Origin: Paludibaculum fermentans
GTDB taxonomy: Bacteria > Acidobacteriota > Terriglobia > Bryobacterales > Bryobacteraceae
NCBI RefSeq assembly: GCF_015277775.1
Contig: NZ_CP063849.1
Span: forward strand, 2,790,001 to 2,854,000
Reading direction: 5' to 3'
DNA length: 64,000 nucleotides
This document shows positions 9,574 through 17,917 of the stretch, one piece after another. The notes below the pieces were generated by a model. It worked only from the letters and a program-made list of their open reading frames with translations, was not told where the DNA came from and searched no databases. The stretch's first letter is position 1. Each line of letters opens with the position of its first letter. A program made the position numbers and the translations under genes.

Positions 9574-10719
9574 CTACTGGTTCTGGAGTAGCTGCCTGGC
9601 GATGACCAGACGCTGGATTTCGCTGGTGCCTTCACCGATGGTGCAGAGCTTCACGTCGCGATAGAACTTCTCGACGGGGTAGTCCTTGATGAAGCCGTAG
9701 CCGCCGTGGATCTGCACCGCTTCGTTGCAGGCTCGGACCGCCATTTCTGAAGCGAAGAGCTTGGCCATGGCGGATTCGCGTGTGACGCGGCGGCCCTGGT
9801 CCTTCAAAGCCGCGGCGCGCAGGGTGAGCAGGCGTGCGGCCTCGATCTCTGTGGCCATGTCCACCAGCTTGTACTGGATGGCCTGGAATTCACTGATGAA
9901 GCGGCCGAACTGTTTGCGCTGCTTGCTGTACTTGAGGGCGGCGTCATAGGCGCCCTGGGCGCAGCCGATGCTGAGGGCGGCGATGGAGATGCGGCCGCCG
10001 TCGAGGATGCGCAGGCTGTCGACGAAGCCCTCGCCGGGCTGGCCCAGCAGTTGCGACTCCGGCAGGCGGCAGTTGGAGAAGATCACCTCCCCCGTTTCGG
10101 ACGCGCGCATGCCGAGCTTATTTTCCTTCTTGCCCGTGCGGAAGCCGGGGGTGCCTTTCTCGACGATGAAGGCTGAGATGCCGTGGTGGGCGGCCAGCCT
10201 GTCGGTAACGGCCATGGCGACGCACACCTGGGCATGATGGGCGTTCGTGCAGAAGGTCTTGGAGCCTTCAACGATCCAGTCGTCGCCGCTGGGGATGGCA
10301 CGAGTGCGCGTACCGCCCGCGTCGGAGCCGGCCTCGGGTTCGGTGAGAGACCAGCAGCCCAACCACTCGCCGGAGGCGAGCCGAGGCAGGTAGCGCTGTT
10401 TCTGTTCCTCGCTGCCCGCCAGGTAGATGTGATTCGCGCAGAGCGAAGTGTGGGCTGCGACGATGAGGGCGACGGAGGGGTCGACGCGCGCCAGCTCTTC
10501 CACGATGATCGAGTAGTCGATGTAGGAGAGCCCGGCTCCGCCGTACTCCTCGGGAAAGATGGACCCCAGGCAACCCATCGCCCCCAGTTTGCTGACCACT
10601 TCAGCGGGAAAAGTCTGTGTTTCGTCCCACTCCAGGACGTGCGGAGCCATCTCGGCTTCCGCGAACGCACGAATGGTGCGGCGCAGGTGCAGTTGATCCG
10701 GCGTGAACTCGAAGTCCAA
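9574..10719 (-). CDS. Acyl-CoA dehydrogenase
   Basis: A 381-residue acyl-CoA dehydrogenase of normal length. The N-terminal helical domain, the middle beta domain with [15 protein letters not shown] (FAD and substrate contacts), and the C-terminal domain with [13 protein letters not shown]-like and [20 protein letters not shown] motifs are all present. The last two regions are family signatures 1 and 2. FAD-dependent alpha,beta-dehydrogenation of an acyl-CoA is expected, with electrons passed to ETF. The TTG start has AGGAGG six bases upstream. It is the first gene of a likely operon with meaB and mtnP. Short- or branched-chain specificity is suggested by that company only. Confidence 0.92.
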   Translation of the reverse strand: MDFEFTPDQLHLRRTIRAFAEAEMAPHVLEWDETQTFPAEVVSKLGAMGCLGSIFPEEYGGAGLSYIDYSIIVEELARVDPSVALIVAAHTSLCANHIYLAGSEEQKQRYLPRLASGEWLGCWSLTEPEAGSDAGGTRTRAIPSGDDWIVEGSKTFCTNAHHAQVCVAMAVTDRLAAHHGISAFIVEKGTPGFRTGKKENKLGMRASETGEVIFSNCRLPESQLLGQPGEGFVDSLRILDGGRISIAALSIGCAQGAYDAALKYSKQRKQFGRFISEFQAIQYKLVDMATEIEAARLLTLRAAALKDQGRRVTRESAMAKLFASEMAVRACNEAVQIHGGYGFIKDYPVEKFYRDVKLCTIGEGTSEIQRLVIARQLLQNQ

Positions 10720-10819
10720 GCGGCGCCTCCTCGTACGAGTAGCGGCTGGCGATCCCAGTCTTACGCCATTGGATACGGTGAGGAGCTGAATGGTTGCAGA
10801 GGAAGGCGAGGCCCAGCGG

Positions 10820-12022
10820 CTAGACGATCTCTTCCCTGGCGGCGTCCCACTTCACCATGCGCTGCTGGCGGTAGCTTTCCACGGCCATGCGGCAGGCGAT
10901 GGAGGTGCGGAAACCGAGTTCAAAGGGGCAGTTCGGCTCGCCGCCGTTGCGGATGCAGTCGAAGAAGTTCTGCATGTGCGCCTGGGGCGCGGTGATGGTG
11001 CTGCCGATCTTCTCGGCCTTATCCTTCACGTTGACACGCTGGGGCGTGTAGCGGATCTGGTTGCCCTTCTGGATGGTGCCGTCGTCGCCCAGGACGTCCT
11101 CGGTCACGCCGAGCTTGTCGTTGCCGAAGCCGGAGTTCCAGGTGATGATCATTTCCTCAGGCTGCTCCATGGAGACGCACATGGAATCGGGCACTTCGCG
11201 GCCGTCCTTCCAGAGGTAGAGGCCGCCCGTCATGCTGACGGACTTGGGGATCTGGAGCTTCATGGCCTTGTACCAGAACGACACCTGGTGGCACATGTTC
11301 TCGTAGACGTTGCCGCCCGAGTAGTCCCAGAAGAAGCGCCAGTTGATGTAGCGGTTGGCATCGAAGGGGCGTTCCGGGTTGTCGCCCTGGAACTGCTTCC
11401 ACAGGATGTTCTCGCTGTTCATGTCCGGATACACGGGGCGCGACCATTGCGGCTTGCCGTGCGGCGTATTCCGGTACTGGCACATGTGGATGAAGGTGAT
11501 CTTGCCCATCGGCTCTTCGGCCAGCATGCGTACGGCGTCGGTGGCCTGGCCGGAGGAGCAGGACTGGTGGCCGATCTGGACGACGCGGCCCTTGGCGTTC
11601 CTGTAGGCCTCGCGCATCTTCTTGGCGTGGGCCACCGTGAACGCCATCGTCTTTTCCTGGTAGATGTGCTTGCCGGCGGCCAGCGCGGCTGTGAAGTGCT
11701 CGCAGTGCAGGTGCTGCGGCGTGGCGATGAGGACGGCGTCGATGGATTTGTCGTCGAGCAGGTAGCGGTGATCGAGATAGGTTTTGATGTTCGGGGCGAT
11801 CGCTTTGGCCTGTTCGAGGCGGCGGGTGTAGATGTCGGCGGCGGCAACGAAGTCGATGTTCGGGCAAGCGATGGCCCAGTGCATGATCTCCTGGCCGCGG
11901 GCTCCAGGACCGATGATGCCGACACGCAAACGGTCATTGGCGCCGAGTACGGTGCCCGGAGCGGCCAGCGTGGTGGCGAGTCCGGACGCGACTGTACTCA
12001 GAAAATTACGACGGGAGCCCAT
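10820..12022 (-). CDS. Tat-secreted Gfo/Idh/MocA-family oxidoreductase
   Basis: A 400-residue protein. The N-terminus has a twin-arginine signal (SRRNFLS near residues 3-9) followed by a hydrophobic stretch ending near residue 28. The NAD(P)-binding fold begins with [11 protein letters not shown] near 33-43, and the catalytic-lysine motif appears as QEKTMAF, an EKT form of the usual EKP. A Gfo/Idh C-terminal domain follows. Exported oxidoreductases of this type are common in Acidobacteria and Planctomycetes; the few characterised ones act on sugar or polyol derivatives, often with tightly bound cofactor. No clear ribosome-binding site precedes the ATG. It is divergent from glcE with only 43 bp between starts. 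Confidence 0.87.
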   Translation of the reverse strand: MGSRRNFLSTVASGLATTLAAPGTVLGANDRLRVGIIGPGARGQEIMHWAIACPNIDFVAAADIYTRRLEQAKAIAPNIKTYLDHRYLLDDKSIDAVLIATPQHLHCEHFTAALAAGKHIYQEKTMAFTVAHAKKMREAYRNAKGRVVQIGHQSCSSGQATDAVRMLAEEPMGKITFIHMCQYRNTPHGKPQWSRPVYPDMNSENILWKQFQGDNPERPFDANRYINWRFFWDYSGGNVYENMCHQVSFWYKAMKLQIPKSVSMTGGLYLWKDGREVPDSMCVSMEQPEEMIITWNSGFGNDKLGVTEDVLGDDGTIQKGNQIRYTPQRVNVKDKAEKIGSTITAPQAHMQNFFDCIRNGGEPNCPFELGFRTSIACRMAVESYRQQRMVKWDAAREEIV

Positions 12023-12044
12023 GCGCTGATGATACCGGATTTGT

Positions 12045-12057
12045 CAGAATGATTCTG
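12045..12057. promoter_or_regulatory. 13-bp perfect palindrome between divergent genes
   Basis: CAGAATGATTCTG is a perfect inverted repeat with a single central base. It sits in the 43-bp space between the oxidoreductase start at 12022 and the glcE start at 12066. Its symmetry and place suggest a regulator-binding site controlling one or both genes. Confidence 0.4.
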
Positions 12058-12065
12058 CGATCCCG

Positions 12066-13193
12066 ATGAGCGAACTATCTCCGACAACCGCCGCGGACCT
12101 TGCCGAAGCGCTGCGCGAGGCGGCCGGAAACGGCCAGAGAATCTCCCTGGGCGGCGCCGGAACCAAGCACCGCATGGCGGGGCCGGCGGGCGGCGCAGCC
12201 ACTCGGATCTCCACCACCCGGCTGAACCGGATCCTGCAATACGAACCCAAGGATTTGACCATCAGCGTCGAGGCGGGCTTGCCGTACGGAGAATTGACCC
12301 GGACGCTGGCCGCCAATCAACAGATGCTGCCGCTGGATCCGCCTTGCGCGGGGGGCGCCACGATCGGCGGCGTGATTGCCTGCGGATCGGGCGGAGCGCG
12401 GCGGCGGGTCTACGGCGCGGCGCGCGACATGGTCATTGGGCTGAGCTACGCCACGCTGGAGGGCCAGGTCGTCCAGTCCGGCGGCATGGTGGTGAAGAAT
12501 GTGGCGGGCCTGGATGTGCAGAAGACACTGATCGGGAGCTTTGGCACCCTCGCTGCGATTGTCAGCCTGAACTTCAAGCTGAGCCCGATTCCAGAGGGTA
12601 CGCGGACCTTCGCCTTGAGTTTCCCCACGGCGGCGCAGGCGGTGCAGGCGCGGGACAAGGTGCTGCACGGGGTGTTGCAGCCCACGTCCCTGGATGTGGT
12701 GAATCCGACGGCGGCGGAGAAAGTCTCGTTGAGTGGCCATTGCCTGCTGGTGCGGGCCGGGGGCAGTGAAAAACTGCTGGGCCGCTATGGGGAAGAATTG
12801 GCTGGGGCGGAGCAGATCTCGGGTGCCAGGGAAGACGCCCTGTGGGACGCGATCGCCGAATTCCAGGCTACGCCACGCTTCGTCGTCCGGGTTGGGCATC
12901 CGCTGATGGACCTGCAGGCTGTGCTGGAGAGCTCCGGCGGGCCTTGCCTGGCCCGCGCAGGCAACGGCGTGACCTACCTGGGCTTCGACGACGCGGACGC
13001 GGTGCGGCGCTGGATGGCCGCCCAGGAAGCGAAGGCCTGGTCGCGGATCGTGGAATGGGCTCCGGAAGAAGAGAAAGCGCAGATCGAGCAGTGGCCGGCA
13101 CCGGGTCCTGACCTGGCGCTGATGCAACGCATGAAGGCGCTGTTCGATCCGAATCAACTGCTGAATCGAGGGAGACTGTATGGCCGCCTCTGA
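12066..13193 (+). CDS. glcE: Glycolate oxidase FAD-binding subunit GlcE
   Basis: A 375-residue FAD-linked oxidase of the PCMH type. GGAGTKHRMAG near residue 30, PLDPPCAGGATIGGVIACGSGG near 95-115 and GGMVVKNVAGLDVQKTLIGSFG near 140-160 are the conserved flavin-binding segments. Length and order match GlcE, the second subunit of glycolate oxidase, which oxidises glycolate to glyoxylate at the membrane. Its stop overlaps the glcF start by 14 bp. The catalytic GlcD subunit, normally just upstream, is absent and replaced by a divergent oxidoreductase gene, so GlcD must be encoded elsewhere or the pair serves another 2-hydroxyacid. Confidence 0.9.
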   Translation: MSELSPTTAADLAEALREAAGNGQRISLGGAGTKHRMAGPAGGAATRISTTRLNRILQYEPKDLTISVEAGLPYGELTRTLAANQQMLPLDPPCAGGATIGGVIACGSGGARRRVYGAARDMVIGLSYATLEGQVVQSGGMVVKNVAGLDVQKTLIGSFGTLAAIVSLNFKLSPIPEGTRTFALSFPTAAQAVQARDKVLHGVLQPTSLDVVNPTAAEKVSLSGHCLLVRAGGSEKLLGRYGEELAGAEQISGAREDALWDAIAEFQATPRFVVRVGHPLMDLQAVLESSGGPCLARAGNGVTYLGFDDADAVRRWMAAQEAKAWSRIVEWAPEEEKAQIEQWPAPGPDLALMQRMKALFDPNQLLNRGRLYGRL

Positions 13194-14511
13194 GACGACG
13201 ACCTCGGCCTTTCCCCCGGTGCTGCCGAACCGGCATCCGGAAGCTCCGCGCGCGGCGGACCTGGACAAGTGCGTGCACTGCGGATTGTGCCTGAATGCAT
13301 GTCCTACTTATCGCGAGCTAGGGCTCGAAATGGACTCTCCGCGCGGCCGCATCTACCAAATGGTGCAGGTGGCGACCGGCCAAGCCGAGCCTGGTGCGTC
13401 GTATGAAGAGCATCTGGACCTGTGCCTGGCCTGCCGGGGCTGCGAAAGCGCCTGCCCGTCCGGAGTGCCGTACGGGCGCCTGATCGAGGCGGCGCGCACC
13501 GAGATCGAGGCGAAGAAGCAGAGGCCGTGGCATGAACGGGCGTTCCGCAGCTTCATTTTCGAACGCCTGCTGGTGACTCCCTGGATGATCAAGACCGCCG
13601 GGGCCTTCCTGTATCTGTATGAAGCCACGGGGCTGCGGGCCATCGTGCGGGGCAGCGGGCTGTTGAAGCTGATGGGCAAGATGGGCCGGATCGAACACCT
13701 CGCCCCGACCGCGGAGGTGCCTTTCTTCTTCGATAAAGTGGGCAAGACGTTTCCCGCCAAAGGCCAGCGGCGGTATCGGGTGGGCTTCCTGGCCGGGTGC
13801 CTGGCCAATGTTACGTCCGCAAGGCTCAATGAAGCGACAGTCCGCGTGCTGCAGGCCAACGGGTGCGATGTGGTGCTGCCAGCGGAGCAGACCTGCTGCG
13901 GAGCGCTGCACGTCCATTCCGGCCTGAAGGACCAGGCGCGGGCGTTGGCCCGCAAGAATATCGACGCGTTTCTGGCCGGCAATTTCGACGCTTTCATCAC
14001 GAATGCGGCAGGATGTGGTTCGACCCTGAAGGAATATCACGAACTGCTGGAGCACGATGAAGCCTATGCGGAAAAGGCGAAGCTCTTCGTGGCGAAGATG
14101 AAGGATGTCACGGAGTTTCTGGGTTCGATCGAGTTGAATCCGAAGATGGGGCCGCTGAGTGTCACGGCGACCTACCAGGACTCCTGCCACCTGGCGCACG
14201 GCCAGAAGGTGCGTTCGGCTCCGCGGCAGATCTTGAATGCAATTCCGGGCGTGAAGTTCAAGGAACTGCCGTTATCCGATCTGTGCTGCGGCAGCGCGGG
14301 CATCTACAACATCGTGCACGACGACATTGCGGATTCCCTGCTCCAGAAGAAGATGGTGATGGTGAATGGCACCGGGGCCGAGGTGGTGACCACCGCAAAC
14401 GTCGGCTGCGCCATCCAGTTGAAGGCGGGTGTGACGAAGTATGGCAAACGCCAGCGTGTCCTGCACGTGGTGGAACTGCTGGACGAAGCTTACCGCAAAG
14501 CGGGTTTATAG
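13180..14511 (+). CDS. glcF: Glycolate oxidase iron-sulfur subunit GlcF
   Basis: A 443-residue protein with two 4Fe-4S clusters near the N-terminus: CVHCGLCLNACP near residues 30-41 and CLACRGCESACPSG near 80-93. Two cysteine-rich CCG domains follow, with CCGALH near 243 and CCGSAG near 369. This is the GlcF/LutA-type arrangement passing electrons from the flavin subunits to the quinone pool. It overlaps glcE by 14 bp, and its stop overlaps the end of the convergent START-like gene by 6 bp. Family assignment is firm; the substrate depends on the missing partner. Confidence 0.92.
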   Translation: MAASETTTSAFPPVLPNRHPEAPRAADLDKCVHCGLCLNACPTYRELGLEMDSPRGRIYQMVQVATGQAEPGASYEEHLDLCLACRGCESACPSGVPYGRLIEAARTEIEAKKQRPWHERAFRSFIFERLLVTPWMIKTAGAFLYLYEATGLRAIVRGSGLLKLMGKMGRIEHLAPTAEVPFFFDKVGKTFPAKGQRRYRVGFLAGCLANVTSARLNEATVRVLQANGCDVVLPAEQTCCGALHVHSGLKDQARALARKNIDAFLAGNFDAFITNAAGCGSTLKEYHELLEHDEAYAEKAKLFVAKMKDVTEFLGSIELNPKMGPLSVTATYQDSCHLAHGQKVRSAPRQILNAIPGVKFKELPLSDLCCGSAGIYNIVHDDIADSLLQKKMVMVNGTGAEVVTTANVGCAIQLKAGVTKYGKRQRVLHVVELLDEAYRKAGL

Positions 14512-15273
14512 ATCTTTCTTGACGCGTGCTTCTACGGCGGCGCGCGTGCCTTCCAGCGTGACCAGCAGCGACTCGCGCGGCAGGCTGGTCACCATGGGCT
14601 TGACAGCCCACGCAACGCCCAACGGGATGTCGCGAGTGAGGGAAATAGCCCGGCATTCCATGTACACGCCGCCGTCGCGCTCTTCGATCAGCCAGTAGGA
14701 GTTCAGGCGCCAGAGGAAGCCGTAACCGGTATCCGGCGGCTTGCTGTGCTCCTGCTCGTGGCCTGCGTGTTCGACCTCAGCGATGCGGGTGCTGCGCGAC
14801 CAGACCTCGTAACGCCCGTTGCCCTTATTGCGATACTCCACGTCGTATTCCGTATCCAGGACGACGGTGATTACCTTCTTCTTCAGGACGCGCATGAAGG
14901 CGAAGATGTGGTCGCCATCGCGTTTGACGACCCTGGAGTCGATTACGTCCGGCGAGTAAATCTCCTTGTAGCGATTCACATCCTGCAGGACGGCGACGGC
15001 GTCGGCCGCCTTCGCATTGGGCACGAAAATCGCGCCAACCCAGTCGTGGACGAGCCCCGCAGTCAGGCCCCGGGGGCCCTTCGTGTCATACGGCATGATC
15101 TGGGGGCCCGAAGTGGCGGTGACGGGCAGGTGCGAGTTTTTAGTGTGGGGGCGATTCTGGACAGAACGGTCCGCCACTTCCATATATGCCCGGAACTCGG
15201 CCAGTGTCTTAGGTGACAGCTCCACCGCAAACATCGAGGCGGGCAGGAGGAGGAAAGCCAACAAGGATTTCAC
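14506..15273 (-). CDS. Exported START/polyketide-cyclase-like protein
   Basis: A 255-residue protein with a signal peptide of about 16 residues after a GTG start. The GTG at 15273 forms a GTGA overlap with the preceding gene, which fixes the start; the frame is open further up but reads as shadow. The central part (DWVGAIFVPNAKAADAVAVLQD near 90-111, then VVKRDGDHIFAFMR) looks like a START/Bet v1-type ligand-binding fold. It probably forms a two-gene unit with the beta-lactamase-fold hydrolase. No catalytic residues are evident and the ligand is unknown. Confidence 0.65.
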   Translation of the reverse strand: MKSLLAFLLLPASMFAVELSPKTLAEFRAYMEVADRSVQNRPHTKNSHLPVTATSGPQIMPYDTKGPRGLTAGLVHDWVGAIFVPNAKAADAVAVLQDVNRYKEIYSPDVIDSRVVKRDGDHIFAFMRVLKKKVITVVLDTEYDVEYRNKGNGRYEVWSRSTRIAEVEHAGHEQEHSKPPDTGYGFLWRLNSYWLIEERDGGVYMECRAISLTRDIPLGVAWAVKPMVTSLPRESLLVTLEGTRAAVEARVKKDL

Positions 15274-16367
15274 TTTGAGGATCCAACCATCTCGTCGAAC
15301 AGGTCCAGGGCGATGTCTCGGACAGGAGCGCTTTCCAGGTTCGCCAGGACTACAATCGAGATCTTCCTTTCGGGGCACAAAATAAGGAAAGTGCTCGTCC
15401 CCTGCTGGCCGCCGCTGTGCGTGGCCAGGCGTAGGCCTTGCCTGCGCTCATTGTTCCAACCGAGCCCATAACTATTGGACGAACCATCCTTCAGTTTATT
15501 AGAGCTCCACATCAGGTCCAGAGTTTCTGGCCTTAACAGTTTTTCATCCATCAGCGCCCTGGCGAACTGGGTAATATCCGTGGCTGTTGCCACCCATCCA
15601 CCGCCCGGCAGTTTATAGCTGGTATCGGCCAGACCGCAGTTTTGGATCTGCCCGTCGGGACGCAGGTAGTAGCCGCGCGCGCGGTTTGGAATGATATCGA
15701 ATACGCTGTCGGGGCGCATGGTGAGTGTCGCGGAAGGCTTTAAAACTTGCTGTTCGACGAACGTTGCGAACGGAACTCCGGCCACCGCCTGGACCACGGC
15801 GCCGGCCACATTGAATCCATACGTCGAGTAATGATATTTCGTGCCGGGTTCATAGAGCAGCGGGTCTTTGGCGAAGATCTCCAACCCCTCCATCAGGTCG
15901 CTGTAGTGTTTTGTGATATTGATCTCATCGCCTTCGTATGCGCGGATGCCGGACAGGTGGGAGAGCAACTGCCGGGTGGTGATGGGCCACTGCTTCCTGG
16001 GGAAGGACGGCAGATAGCGTTGAATCTCAGCGTCGAGATCCAGTTTGCCGGCTTCGACCAGTTTTAGGGCGGCAACGGCCGTGAATGGCTTGGAAAGCGA
16101 GGCCAGGCGGAAGACGGTTTTGGGCGTGGCGGGCACGAAGTTTTCCAGATCGCTGTAGCCCCAGGCGGCGGCATAATCCGGCGGGCCGCCCGACTGCACG
16201 GAGATGGAGAGCGCGGGGATGTGCGCCCGCTCCTTCCATGCGTCGGCAACTCGTTGCAGGCCAGGGGCTTTCGACGGTGGGACCTGTCCGCTCACGGCAG
16301 CTGCAACCAGGGCGAAGATAAAGCCAATCCGGAAGGCCATTCCTTCTGTGTACCACGATCCGCGCAT
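15270..16367 (-). CDS. Beta-lactamase-fold serine hydrolase (class C / esterase type)
   Basis: A 365-residue exported hydrolase. The SxxK motif is SLSK (in RLASLSKPFTA), the second motif is YSTYGFN (Y-x-N type), and the third is HSGGQQG in place of KTG, as in esterase-like and peptidase members. A signal peptide ends near SGQ. The start chosen is the ATG at 16367, which has GGAAGG five bases upstream; the alternative ATG at 16340 has its purine run touching the codon. Members act as penicillin-binding proteins, D-peptidases or esterases. Function beyond serine hydrolase is unassigned. Confidence 0.83.
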   Translation of the reverse strand: MRGSWYTEGMAFRIGFIFALVAAAVSGQVPPSKAPGLQRVADAWKERAHIPALSISVQSGGPPDYAAAWGYSDLENFVPATPKTVFRLASLSKPFTAVAALKLVEAGKLDLDAEIQRYLPSFPRKQWPITTRQLLSHLSGIRAYEGDEINITKHYSDLMEGLEIFAKDPLLYEPGTKYHYSTYGFNVAGAVVQAVAGVPFATFVEQQVLKPSATLTMRPDSVFDIIPNRARGYYLRPDGQIQNCGLADTSYKLPGGGWVATATDITQFARALMDEKLLRPETLDLMWSSNKLKDGSSNSYGLGWNNERRQGLRLATHSGGQQGTSTFLILCPERKISIVVLANLESAPVRDIALDLFDEMVGSSK

Positions 16368-16433
16368 TCTCCCCTTCCATTCCGTCCCATTTGGAGTTAG
16401 GGTAGGGCCGGATCCTCGAAGTAGGAGGTGGAT

Positions 16434-16637
16434 ATGGTGCAGTTGCAAGACAAGCCACCCGCCCTGACCTCTGACGACTGGGCGCTGATCTGCCAATTGC
16501 TGGAAGCCAAGCAACGCGAGTTGCTTTCAGAAATCCGGCATACCGACAAGAGAACCTTCCGGGAAGCCCTGCACGAGCGATTGCAGCAGGTGGACAGGCT
16601 GATTCAGCGAGTCTCCACCCCCGGCTCACCGGAGTAA
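16434..16637 (+). CDS. Small conserved-looking protein, function unknown
   Basis: A 67-residue ORF with a textbook ribosome-binding site: AGGAGGTG lies a few bases before the ATG at 16434. A GTG at 16428 in the same frame lies inside that site and is unlikely to be used. The product is mostly helical, charged and amphipathic (about residues 14-60, rich in Leu, Glu, Arg, Gln), with no membrane segment or cysteine motif. It is followed 29 bp later by another small ORF and then by the YbaK-type gene, suggesting a three-gene unit. I do not recognise the family. Confidence 0.6.
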   Translation: MVQLQDKPPALTSDDWALICQLLEAKQRELLSEIRHTDKRTFREALHERLQQVDRLIQRVSTPGSPE

Positions 16638-16666
16638 ACCCAGAGTTGATTCTCCCAGGAGGGACT

Positions 16667-16816
16667 ATGGATCGCCCTAGCCATCCGCACGTCGTTCGCA
16701 CGTGGGCCGTGGACCGTATTCGCGTCCAGGCCCCGGCACCAGCTCATGTCCGGCCCACGGCGGAGAAGAACAAAGCCCGCCGCCAGAACCCGGACCCCAC
16801 AAGGAAGAAGCCATGA
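16667..16816 (+). CDS. Tiny basic protein ORF translationally coupled to ybaK-like gene
   Basis: A 49-codon ORF starting with ATG at 16667, with AGGAGGGA two bases upstream. Its TGA (16814-16816) overlaps the ATG of the next gene (ATGA at 16813). The translation begins MDRPSHPHVV and ends RKKP; it is rich in Arg, Pro and Lys, has no hydrophobic segment, and has a calculated strong positive charge. The ribosome-binding site and the exact 4-nt overlap are the evidence for translation. It may be a coupling leader rather than a functional protein. Confidence 0.5.
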   Translation: MDRPSHPHVVRTWAVDRIRVQAPAPAHVRPTAEKNKARRQNPDPTRKKP

Positions 16817-17292
16817 AAACGCTCGATCGCCTGACAGCACTCCTAGAAATGCGTGAGATTTTCTATCGTCACGACCGTCATCCACTTACCTATACGGCTC
16901 GAGAAACGGCCCGCGCCGATCACCTGCCGCCGCGCACCTTCGCCAAGGTGGTTGTCGTCCACTCGGAGGACGGCTACGCCATGTCGGTGCTGCCGGCGGA
17001 CCGGGTGGTCGATCTGGAGGAGCTTCGCAACGCCTTCGGCAGCCAGCATCTGCGCCTGGCGACCGAAAAGGAACTGCAGGAGCTGTTCCATGATTGCGAA
17101 CTGGGCGCCATGCCGCCGTTCGGCAACGGAATCCTGTATGAGATGCCGGTCTGGGTGGATGGGCTGCTGATGTCTGAAGAGACCATCTGCTTCAATGCCG
17201 GAACGCACCGGGACGTGATTCAGATGAATACGGAGGACTGGGAGGATCTGGTCCGGCCATCGGTGCTGGCGTTTGCGCACGCTGCCGGTTAG
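16813..17292 (+). CDS. YbaK/EbsC-family aminoacyl-tRNA deacylase-like protein
   Basis: A 159-residue protein of the YbaK/ProXp domain. FAKVVVVH near residue 41 supplies the conserved lysine, and GAMPPFG near 98-104 is the family's glycine loop. Such domains hydrolyse mischarged tRNAs (for example Ala-tRNA-Pro or Cys-tRNA-Pro) or related substrates. The first 30 residues carry an added RHDRHPLTYTA segment also typical of the stand-alone form. ATG 16813 is chosen because of its ATGA overlap with the preceding small ORF; an in-frame GTG at 16702 would add a Pro-rich tail with no support. Confidence 0.82.
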   Translation: MKTLDRLTALLEMREIFYRHDRHPLTYTARETARADHLPPRTFAKVVVVHSEDGYAMSVLPADRVVDLEELRNAFGSQHLRLATEKELQELFHDCELGAMPPFGNGILYEMPVWVDGLLMSEETICFNAGTHRDVIQMNTEDWEDLVRPSVLAFAHAAG

Positions 17293-17326
17293 GCCGGACG
17301 CGCTCCGCGCTTGGCATACTATTGGG

Positions 17327-17863
17327 ATGAACGAGATCTGGACTATCAGGCCCGGGGCGGATGAGTATGCCCCGTACTTCGGCCGTTATATCGACCTGGT
17401 CCCGGATGGAGACCTTCTGCAGACGCTACGCGAGCAGTTTGTCCCCACCATTCAACTGCTCGCGCCGCTGCGCGAGGAACAAGCCAACTACCGCTACGCC
17501 GAGGGCAAGTGGAGCGTCAAGGAAGTTCTCGGCCACATGATCGACACGGAGAGGATCTTTGCCTACCGTGTGCTCCGCATCGCCCGCAATGACGCCACGC
17601 CCCTGCCCGGCTTTGAGCAGGACGACTATGTGAAGTACGGTCCGCACGCGCGGCAGCCGTGGTCCGATCTGATCGAAGAGTTGCAGGTGGTGCGCAGCGC
17701 GACATTGTGCCTGCTGCGCGGCCTGGATGGTGAGGCTCTGGCCCGGCGCGGGACGTCCAGCAACAGTCCGGCGAGCGCCCGGGCCCTCGCCTGGGTGATC
17801 GCGGGCCACGAGCGGGCGCACATGACTGTGTTCCATGAACGCTACTCGGCCGTTCTGAGTTAG
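17327..17863 (+). CDS. DinB-family (DinB_2) metal-binding protein
   Basis: A 178-residue four-helix DinB-superfamily protein. Metal-ligand histidines are in EVLGHMIDTERIF near residue 67 and in AGHERAHMTVFHERY near 160-175, the H...HxxxH pattern of the family. The WSVKEVLGH segment is the common DinB_2 opening. Members include bacillithiol and mycothiol transferases and many proteins of unknown role. It starts 34 bp after the YbaK-type gene and ends at a shared bidirectional terminator. Two other DinB-type proteins occur in this window. Confidence 0.82.
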   Translation: MNEIWTIRPGADEYAPYFGRYIDLVPDGDLLQTLREQFVPTIQLLAPLREEQANYRYAEGKWSVKEVLGHMIDTERIFAYRVLRIARNDATPLPGFEQDDYVKYGPHARQPWSDLIEELQVVRSATLCLLRGLDGEALARRGTSSNSPASARALAWVIAGHERAHMTVFHERYSAVLS

Positions 17864-17877
17864 CGGCAAACAGAACA

Positions 17878-17910
17878 GGAGCGCCGGCGGCCGAGCACCG
17901 CCGGCGTTCC
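17878..17910. terminator. Bidirectional hairpin between convergent genes
   Basis: CGCCGGCGG (17882-17890) pairs with CCGCCGGCG (17898-17906), extended by a GGA/TCC pair set around it, 15 bp after the DinB stop and 8 bp before the CocE-type stop. T-rich flanks are short (TTCCCATTT on the plus side). Confidence 0.65.
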
Positions 17911-17917
17911 CATTTGG

